A DNA stretch of 64,000 nucleotides, taken from Ariolimax columbianus (taxonomy: Eukaryota; Mollusca; Gastropoda; Stylommatophora; Arionidae). The number at the start of each line of letters is the position of its first letter. Position 1 is the first letter of the stretch. Made by a program: the position numbers and the translations under genes. Below the pieces are notes generated by a model. It was given only the letters and a program-made list of their open reading frames with translations, was not told where the DNA came from and made no database searches. The stretch covers positions 115,292,764-115,356,763 of the forward strand of contig JAVGWX010000003.1 in assembly GCA_036924085.1 (NCBI GenBank), in the 5' to 3' direction. Positions 56,151 through 64,000 of the stretch are shown here, piece after piece.

Positions 56151-58239
56151 GTACTCATCAACGAAGGATGACATCACGCCCCCCCCCCCCAATCCAACCC
56201 CTCCTCTGCCTTTAATAGGCTACATTCTTTGCTCACCAACCAGAAAATCTTCGTCTGTTAGCTCAACTGCAGGCCTAAAATAATCAGAAAACCAAGGTAA
56301 CTGAGCAGTTGTATTTCAAAAGAAAGATTAATTTTTAAATAGTTTTTAATGCCCTAGGATTCTATAATTAGTAAACCATTCTATAATTAGTAAACCATAA
56401 TATGCATTATAAATATGATAACAGATGCCCATGATCAATTTCATTGATGTGGTAGGCACGACTTTGGAAATCGAATTGAAAGAAAACATGGCGTGCAGTT
56501 AATTTTGAGGCGGACCGATTGGTTGGTTAAAAAATATTTATGCAAGAAAAATGTTGGTAAGAGCGAACTGGCGTTATTATACAAAGGTTCTGGTGTAATT
56601 GAATACGTTCGTAAGACCTAGTCTTCGTATAGCGGGACACTACTGCATAACAAATCCCCATATATTTTCATGTAAAACGAATCCATACACGGTGTCCCTG
56701 TAATACTTTGTGACACGCAGCTGTTAAATATAGTCCTGTACAAGGTTCTGGGAAGTAACCGTTATTGATTGTGTACCAAGTTACGCCATATAAAAGCGCA
56801 GTGCGAACATTATACCTGACACAAAAGCTGGACCTCACAACAAAGGCGGATCTGGAATGCGCACAAAGTCTCGATTAAACGTTGCAGCATGACTATAACA
56901 TTCTGGTTTTTGAACAGTCGATATTATAGCGGACTGCGCAGAAATCGAATATAAACGGAGATATGTTGTTTTGCCATCTGTCATTTATTACACGACATTT
57001 TTCCATGGCAGTACAATTCAGCATATCTGTATGTATATGGTCTTGTGTTTTTCTTTGTTAATAATTATTGTTCTTTAAGGTAAGTGGATACATTCTTCTC
57101 CTTACGATATCTCATGTTAACTTTAATACACTTTTCGCAGAAGAAAAAAGCGATCTGCCCCCCCCCCACCCCCACCCCCCACCCCCACCCCCAAAAAAGT
57201 GGTCCACCAAATAAAATGAAAAAAGTTGGTCACCCTCAGATTGGCATCTCCATAGAACGTGCTCCTAGAGCAGGGATAAGAATATGTGATTTAAATTTTC
57301 GGTAATGTTTTTTTGCTATGGAACCGGACAGGGAAAAGCACTTATATTAGGTCTTAACATGATGCGAATATAATAAACACTAAGACTGCTAACGTATAAT
57401 CGAATTAAGTCATTAGTCTCTTAAGATCGGTCTTCACTAAGTGGTGGTTCTCGAGCTGGAGGCAGCTTTGACATTTTCTCACTCCTCGTGAGACGCTAAT
57501 GTTGGTCACATAGCTATTATACTGTGTTTTGTGTAACCCTGGACGAATGTACTTATCTGTCTGTGCTAAGTAACAACTAACCGTGGACAGAGGATGCAAG
57601 ATGTTGCAGGCAGTACAGATTGGCGTGAGGCTAGTCAATAGACGCGGACAAACAGATAAACATATCTTTTAAAAGGCACACTCATATTCTATAAAGGGAC
57701 CACCACATAGTTGACACTTAGAGACATTTCTTTTCTTCGCCACCAACCTGCCCCCTTCCCGTTGAACCTAGTGAATACACACAAGGACGTACTGACGGAT
57801 GGCGAAGTCAGTCAAACAAGGCTAAAATTAACTTCGAGTTTAACCAATTTAGCCTTCGTGTCAGTTACTGTCAATAGTCAGGAGCTCGTTTGTTTCACGG
57901 TTAACCCTTGATTATATATTGTCTACGTTTAAATTGCTTTTCTCTTAAGTTTACAGGGAAGAGGTCGAAGACTAGAAATATATTCCGGATCATGACAGTG
58001 ATTTCACATGAGATTGAGCATTATACAATGCGATAGACAAATCCCTCCCCACCCACCACACCCAATTTGCATGCCTGCACAGGACAAGCAATACATTTCG
58101 TGTAAGAAAACTGATTCTTTACATTTTCTTCTGTGAATTTGTTTGAGAAATCATGATTACAGCCACTAGTGTGGTATCTGTCAGGGAAGCAAATTTAAGA
58201 CTGATATAGCTGAAGCATGTAATGTCATCGTGCAAAAGG
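56151..58239. other. Unassigned sequence with C-rich tracts
   Basis: C12 at 56179-56190 and a (C5-6A)n stretch at 57158-57192. No gene or element was recognised in this 2-kb stretch. Confidence 0.4.
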
Positions 58240-59462
58240 CGTTGTAAGTGCGCACTTGAAGTGGGGCTGTAAGTGCGTACTTGAAGTGGGGTTGTAAGTG
58301 CGCACTGGAAGTGGGGTTGTAAGTGCGCACCGGAAGTGGGGTTGTAAGTGCGCACTGGAAGTGGGGCTGTAAGTGCGCACTGGAAGTGGGGCTGTAAGTG
58401 CGAACTGGAAGTGGGGCTGTAAGTGCGCACTGGAAGTGGGGTTGTAAGTGCGCACTTGAAGTGGGGTTGTAAGTGCGCACTTGAAGTGGGGTTGTAAGTG
58501 CGCACTGGAAGTGGGGTTGTAAGTGCGCACCGGAAGTAGGGTTGTAAGTGCGCACTGGAAGTGGGGCTGTAAGTGCGCACTGGAAGTGGGGCTGTAAGTG
58601 CGAACTGGAAGTGGGGCTGTAAGTGCGCACTGGAAGTGGGGTTGTAAGTGCGCACTTGAAGTGGGGTTGTAAGTGCGCACTGGAAGTGGGGTTGTAAGTG
58701 CGCACTTGAAGTGGAGTTATAAGTGCGCACTTGAAGTGGAGTTATAAGTGCGCACTTAAAGTGGGGTTGTAAGTGCGCACTTGAAGTGGGGTTGTAAGTG
58801 CGAACTTGAAGTGGGGTTGTAAGTGCGTACTTGAAGTGGGGCTGTAAGTGCGTACTGGAAGTGGGGTTGTAAGTGCGTACTGGAAGTGGGGCTGTAAGTG
58901 CGTACTGGAAGTGGGGCTGTAAGTGCATACTGGAAGTGGGGTTGTAAGTGCGTACTGGAAGTGGGGTTGTAAGTGCGTACTGGAAGTGGGGCTGTAAGTA
59001 CGTACTGGAAGTGGGGCTGTAAGTGCGTACTGGAAGTGGGGTTGTAAGTGCGTACTGGAAGTGGGGCTGTAAGTGCGTACTGGAAGTGGGGCTGTAAGTG
59101 CGTACTGGAAGTGGGGTTGTAAGTGCGTACTGGAAGTGGGGTTGTAAGTGCGTACTGGAAGTGGGGTTGTAAGTGCGTACTGGAAGTGGGGCTGTAAGTG
59201 CGTACTGGAAGTGGGGTTGTAAGTGCCCACTTGAAGTGGGGTTGTAAGTGCCCACTTGAAGTGGGGCTGTAAGTGCGCACTGGAAGTGGGGCTGTAAGTG
59301 CGTACTGGAAGTGGGGCTGTAAGTGCGTACTGGAAGTGGGGCTGTAAGTGCGTACTGGAAGTGCGTACTGGAAGTGGGACTGGAAGTGGGGCTGTAAGTG
59401 CGTAGTGGAAGTGGGGCTGTAAGTGCGTACTGGAAGTGTGGCTGCAAGTGCGTACTGGAAGT
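58240..59462 (-). repeat. 25-bp satellite, ~49 units, with 200-bp higher-order pattern
   Basis: Units contain AAGTGCGCACTGGAAGTGGG plus GCTGT (plus-strand text). Left units (58250-58800) mostly have GCGCAC and right units (58830-59215) GCGTAC. Rare variants recur exactly 200 bp apart: GCACCGGAAGT at 58326 and 58526, GCGAACTGG at 58400 and 58600. The unit lacks stops in all three minus frames, giving open frames up to 470 codons of HLQPHFQYALTAPLPVRTY-type repeats. I regard these as artefacts. Confidence 0.95.
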
Positions 59463-59567
59463 TGGGTGGAGCGCTTGGTTGCTGTACGCTTCGTATAGTG
59501 CCGAAACGAGACATACCAAAGATATTTGCAATTATTAATGTTGTACTTGGTAAGCCGTCACTGTTCT

Positions 59568-59715
59568 GCCCTATTGCAGCCTGTTATCCAGGAAAATGCA
59601 TGAAGGGGAAGATGGGTCTTGGCAGCTCTGGGTCGCTGGCCCTGACGCCAACAGTCAGCGTTGGGTTGCTGCCCAGTGCAGCTCATACACTGCTCGGCAT
59701 CTTGATACCAAGAAT
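59568..59715 (-). mobile_element. SINE-B copy 8, 5' half only
   Basis: It matches the 5' half of the family (GGTCTTGGCAGCTCTGGGTC, GCCCTGACGCCAACAGTCAG, CTCGGCATCTTGAT in plus-strand text) and ends at the same 5' boundary as the full copies. The tail half is absent, so it is a 3'-truncated or deleted copy. Confidence 0.8.
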
Positions 59716-59944
59716 GATCTGATTGCAGACTTGTTCTCCTATGTTCCTTAAACCATTTGCTTAAATGCATGATATCTGCGGTTTGGAGGTGGCTTTCATT
59801 AGTCTGGTAATTGCCCATGTATTAGTATTCTTAAGTAAAGATGGTTACACAAATTGGAGAGTTTGAGGCAGTATGTTTCATTGTATTGACAGAGAAAATA
59901 CAACATTTATGCATCACACACTTGCTTGCACACAAACTTGGGGA

Positions 59945-60085
59945 GATAATAGGATTGGGCAATTCAGCATGTACATAGGATTGGACAATTCAGCGTGTGC
60001 ATAGGGTTGCACAATTCAGTGTGTACATAGGGTTGGGCAATTCAACGTGTACATAGGGTTGGGCAATTCAACATGTATATAGTGT
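59945..60085 (+). repeat. 26-bp minisatellite, ~5 units
   Basis: Units contain ATAGGGTTGGGCAATTCAAC and GTGTAC. Confidence 0.92.
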
Positions 60086-60900
60086 TCTTCTGTATTTCTC
60101 ACCTTGTATCAGCACATGCGTGTTCCAGGTCAGGGAATATCAGTTAATATTTTTAGAAACATTTCAAAGGCAGTTGTATTTTACGAACTAAGATAACAAA
60201 ATATCCAACGCATTGACCCATCAAACGTACCTCCGGACACATCTAACACTGTAACAACATGCGTGAATAAATACAAATATACTCATTCATTTTGCAGCTA
60301 ACTTATCAATTAAATTGAGTAAAGAAGTTATACCTCGTTCCAACTTTATAAGCTGAAGCTGAAAAATAATATACATTTTATGTAAGGTCGGATAAAGCCT
60401 TAGGCTGAAAGTTAAGACCTCGTTTTGTAAATATTTTATTTAAAAAACATTGTAGAGGCTTCAAAACTGAGGCCACTACAAACTTGAGACCACTACAAAC
60501 GTGAGGCCCTTCGCTTCAGTCAAATCGGTTTTAATTAGAAATTGTGCACTAGTCTTAAGTGCAATTTGATGCTCGATTAGTTGGTAAGATTGCGCTATGT
60601 GTGTCAGTGGCGGCGGGTACAGGACTGTTGCCACACCGGAAGTATTTAATTAGAGCTGACTACCAGGTTGTCTAATCCACAAAGCATGAGATAAAGTCCC
60701 CACCCCTCGTTGTCTTCCCGAAAACATACTGTGTTACAGCAGTCTGGCCACCGAGGTGTAAACATTTAACACGAATAGCTTTGAAATGCTTATCTCGGAT
60801 TGATGAGCCTCCAACTAACGACACCCCAAAATTGACATTGTCTATAGGTTGTCGAATGGATAGTAGCGAATATTACCTGGTTCCTGGGATCAGAAAAATA
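60086..60900. other. Unassigned sequence
   Basis: Nothing was recognised. Confidence 0.35.
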
Positions 60901-60904
60901 ACAA

Positions 60905-61480
60905 TTATGTTTGATGTTCATTACTTTAGTGACCCTTAACAAATTATGTTTGATGTTCAGTACTTTAGTTTTCCTTCAAACATTATGTTTGATGTTCATT
61001 ACTTTAGTGTCCCCACATACATATTGTTTGATGTTCAGTACTTGCGTCAGTGTCCTTCCATAAATTAAGTTCAGTACTTACGTCAGTGACGCTACATAAA
61101 TTATGTTTGTTCAGTACTTACGTCAGTGACGCTACATAAATTATGTTTGATGTTCAGTACTTACGTCAGTGACACTACACAAATTATGTTTGATGTTCAG
61201 TACTTACGTCAGTGACGCTACATAAATTATGTTTGATGTTCAGTACTTACGTCAGTGACGCTACACAAATTATGTTTGATGTTCAGTACTTACGTCAATG
61301 TGTCTACATAAATTACATTTGATGCCCAGTACTTACGTCAGTGACGCCACATAAATTATGTTTGATGTTCAGTACTTACGTCAGTGACGCTACACAAATT
61401 ACATTTGATGTTCAGTACTTACGTCAGTGTCTCTACATAAATTACATTTGATGCCCAGTACTTACTTCTGCGTCCCTAAA
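60905..61480 (+). repeat. 43-bp minisatellite, ~13 units
   Basis: Units contain AAATTATGTTTGATGTTCAG, TACTTACGTCAGTGACGCTA and CAT. Left-hand units have TTAGTGT in place of CGTCAGTGACG. Confidence 0.94.
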
Positions 61481-62065
61481 AAAATTACTTGTCAAGCCTT
61501 ACTCCGCACGCGCCAGAGCCAACAAGCAATTTCTTCTGTCATTACTCATATCTGGCAAATAGGGCCTGTTACTTCACCGGCACTTAATGGGGATCAAGAC
61601 CTTTCAGGGTGTTGTCAATTTTCATAAACCAATTACTTTTCCGTTCACATTTGATGCAGTCAGCTCAGCAGCAATATTATTGATTTTCTGTTGGTATGCC
61701 CCTGTAAGATAATTTAGCCAAACCACTTTTTATCGATGCCGAGTGAAATCAGTTTAACGCATCTGATGTGCATACACGGAATATTCAAGACATTTTGTGT
61801 CCGTTTGCTCCAGTCTGAGTTGGTTTAACAATTTATAAACGGCATTCATTTGGTTTGCTTGGTTTTAACATGTTTTGGAGGGTCCACCTAAATGTGTCTG
61901 TATTTGGCTCTCAACGGAGCACACTGACACTAAGTTGGCTATTTTATGAAAACCAAAGTCAAAACACTTCTTGTACTTTCATGTTTCTGTTGCAACTTGT
62001 TCTACATGATGAAGTTGCTATCCTGAGATGCTTAGAGGGCTGTAATTGTTCTTTTTTGCTTTGAT
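61481..62065. other. Unassigned sequence
   Basis: Nothing was recognised. Confidence 0.35.
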
Positions 62066-62069
62066 CAGC

Positions 62070-63005
62070 ATGAACCACACAGGCGAAGTAACTTTGATTC
62101 ATACATGAACCACGCAGGCGAAGTAATTTCATTCATACATGAACCACACAGGCGAAGTAACTTGATTCATACATGAACCACGCAGGCGAAGTAACTTGAT
62201 TCATACATGAACCACATAGGCGAAGTAACTTGTTCATACATGAACCACACAGGCGAAGTAATTTATTCATACATGAACCAGGGGACGGCGTGGCCTAGTG
62301 GTTAAGTGGCACGGCTCACAACTAGAAGGTGCTGGGTTCGATCCCCATCACAGCACCGACCGTTACCCCGGGGAAGCAAACCCTTAGAAAATGCAGGAGG
62401 AAGCAGGCCCTTACATAAAATGCATGCTGAAGTCGGATGCAGTGGACCGACAGGCGCAAAATAAAAACTACAGTGTAACACACACATGCCTTGGGGAATA
62501 GATAAATAAGGCGAACGCAAAAAAAAAAATACATTAACCACACAGGCGAAGTAACTTGATTCATACACGAACCACACAGGCGAAGTAAGTTGATTCATAC
62601 ATGAACCACACAGGCGAAGTAAGTTGATTCATACATGAACCACACAGGCGAAGTAACTTGTTCATACATGAACCCCACAGGCGAAGTAAGTTGATTCATA
62701 CATGAACCACACAGGGGAAGTAAGTTGATTCATACATGAACCACACAGGCGAAGTAACTTGTTCATACATGAACCCCACAGGCGAAGTAAGTTGATTCAT
62801 ACATGAACCACACAGGCGAAGTAAGTTGATTCATACATGAACCACACAGGCGAAGTAAGTTGATTCATACATGAACCACACAGGCGAAGTAACTTGTTCA
62901 TACATGAACCCCACAGGCGAAGTAAGTTGATTCATACATGAACCACACAGGCGAAGTAAGTTGATTCATACATGAACCACACAGGCTTAGTAACTTGTTC
63001 ATACG
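62070..63005 (+). repeat. 34-bp minisatellite, ~21 units, split by SINE-A
   Basis: Units contain ACATGAACCACACAGGCGAA and GTAACTTGATTCAT, with short TTGTTCAT variants and ACCCCACAGG variants. The CTTGTTCAT..ACCCCACAGG pair recurs near 62657, 62758 and 62893, a higher-order pattern of about 100 and 135 bp. A SINE-A interrupts the array at 62281-62528. Confidence 0.94.
62269..62540 (+). mobile_element. SINE-A copy 2, tRNA-headed, with target duplication
   Basis: The element at 62281-62528 lies between ATACATGAACCA (62269-62280) and ATACATTAACCA (62529-62540), 11 of 12 identical. The A-box region is GTGGCCTAGTGGTTAAGTGG and the B box is GGGTTCGATCCCC. The body is GACCGTTACCCCGGGGAAGC. The central block ATGCTGAAGTCGGATGCAGT, GGACCGACAGGCGCAAAATA is shared with SINE-B. 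The tail is AAGGCGAACGCAAAAAAAAA. The clear duplication shows a retrotransposition event younger than the array. Confidence 0.93.
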
Positions 63006-63261
63006 TAAAATATTCATATTGAAATGTTTGAGCGCAACAAATAACTGTCACCATAACCAATAACGGTACAGTTTACACCAATGCCTAGTATTAGACAGAA
63101 ACCTCGTTATTGTAACAATGGCAACATTTAAACAAGAAGTTGCTGCGTTGTTAAGTGGTTGTTTATTGTTATTAAGCTGTCAGAATGCCTTCAATCGTTT
63201 CTTCCTTTTAATGTCGCGTTTTCTTCATTTGAAGTACTAGTTTTTTTGTTCTGTGTATATA

Positions 63262-63430
63262 CTGACCAGGACGTCGCGTCTGGGTCAGGCACAATATACC
63301 ACCAAGACCACTATCTATCTTCCATGTAGCGTTCCCTGGAAACAGGGCTGTTATCAAGTCAGTTTGGTGGACGAGATGTAGATCGATGTGATCCCCGTAG
63401 TAATGAGCGTCACGCAGATGAAGTCAAGGA
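63262..63430 (+). repeat. Dispersed repeat DR-G, copy 3
   Basis: It contains GGTCAGGCACAATATACCAC, TTCCCTGGAAACAGGGCTGT and GAGCGTCACGCAGATGAAG, matching copies 1 and 2. The weak peptide pattern SLETGCFQ...EMWI...DTQMK is partly kept across the three copies, which hints at former coding sequence. Confidence 0.65.
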
Positions 63431-63577
63431 GGACCGCGGTCTACCCTCATCAGTACTCTTGGTATGTGAGGACATCTACTTACAACTCGCTACTTGACGC
63501 TCTTTTCAGGGCACACAAAAGAGACAACTTACTCATTGTTTCCATTCAACAACATGTCAGATGGTATACGTATTCAT

Positions 63578-63943
63578 ATATGAGGTGGGAATCAAGATGC
63601 TGAGCAGCGCAAGAGCTGCAGTGGTCAGCGACCCATAGCTGACTGCTAGCGTCAGGGCCAGCGAACCATAGCTGCCAAGACCCTTCTACACCTCCACGCG
63701 GTGATCCTGAAGAACAGGCTGCAGATGGGCAGACTGGCTAAGGAGAAGGGATCGAAGAGGAAATGCTAACCCGGTACTCAAAAAATGCTTGCTGAAGTCG
63801 GATGTGTTGGACCGAAAGGTGTAAATATCGCAGCCAAGCTGTAAACTACGACACAACGCATTCCGTTCTCTGGACTACATTCTACCCTTTCATTGTTTGG
63901 TAGCTGAGATTGAGAACGAACGAAGAAGAAGAAATATGAGGTG
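63578..63943 (+). mobile_element. SINE-B copy 9, full length with perfect target duplication
   Basis: The element at 63588-63933 lies between the perfect 10-bp repeats ATATGAGGTG (63578-63587 and 63934-63943). It starts GGAATCAAGATGCTGAGCAG and ends GAGAACGAACGAAGAAGAAG. It is very close to copy 2 (7932-8273), so both may be relatively young. Confidence 0.92.
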
Positions 63944-64000
63944 ATGGATAATACATGAGAATTGAACAACCCTCTTTCCATAAAGAGGAAATACGAGATA

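Noticed and set aside
57158..57192. Telomere-like C-rich repeat
   Set aside because: The motif is irregular C5-6A and short, unlike the CCCTAA repeat expected in most animals.
62281..62360. Functional tRNA gene
   Set aside because: The head belongs to a 248-bp SINE with A-rich tail and target duplication.
1..64000. Minisatellite unit lengths enriched for multiples of three, implying coding selection
   Set aside because: Roughly 11 of 24 units are multiples of three against 8 expected. Long stop-free frames also make such arrays easier to notice, so this is not persuasive.

Overview
The window looks like intergenic or intronic DNA from an animal nuclear genome. A marine gastropod or other mollusc is my best guess. 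This rests on tRNA-headed SINEs with conserved bodies, decayed non-LTR retrotransposons of types common in mollusc assemblies, a decayed Tc1/mariner-superfamily transposon, very dense minisatellites, and no bacterial-style gene packing. The species is inferred and cannot be read from the sequence. I find no convincing host protein-coding gene, rRNA gene or functional tRNA gene. Nearly all long open frames are stop-free tandem repeats or transposon relics.

Layout. 0-12 kb: a SINE with an internal 21-bp minisatellite (0.4-0.9 kb); a long AGT-then-ACT trinucleotide region (2.4-4.3 kb); a 22-bp array (4.8-5.4 kb); a ~60-bp array with (GATA)n (6.3-6.9 kb); a LINE tail that runs into a 21-bp array (7.0-7.6 kb); SINEs; and a near-perfect 60-bp satellite (9.8-10.8 kb) grading into a degenerate one. 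12-29 kb: arrays with 32, 48, ~46, ~62, 36, 43, 54 and 45-bp units, with SINE copies and retroelement scraps between them. 29.07-31.21 kb: one complete but decayed DNA transposon with ~110-bp inverted repeats and TA target duplications. 32-45 kb: a 42-bp array, two tandem truncated LINEs with RNase H sequence, a SINE inside a minisatellite, a LINE with a reverse transcriptase relic, (GATA)n and a 44-bp array. 45-64 kb: arrays with 39, 29, 19, 114, ~22, 25, 26, 43 and 34-bp units, more SINEs, and a dispersed repeat with three copies.

Tandem arrays cover about a quarter of the window by my tally of the listed coordinates, and almost every array has its own monomer. At least three arrays are built from transposable-element sequence: SINE interior, LINE 3' end and RNase H coding sequence. 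SINEs in turn have inserted into arrays.

The most interesting points are: (1) the DNA transposon whose D-D-E spacing is about 82 residues; (2) a SINE family of nine copies with no tRNA head, sharing a ~45-bp central block with a separate tRNA-headed SINE; (3) GAA-rich 3' tails shared by the SINEs and the truncated LINEs, suggesting a SINE-LINE partnership; (4) repeated birth of minisatellites from mobile elements. All alignments were made by eye.
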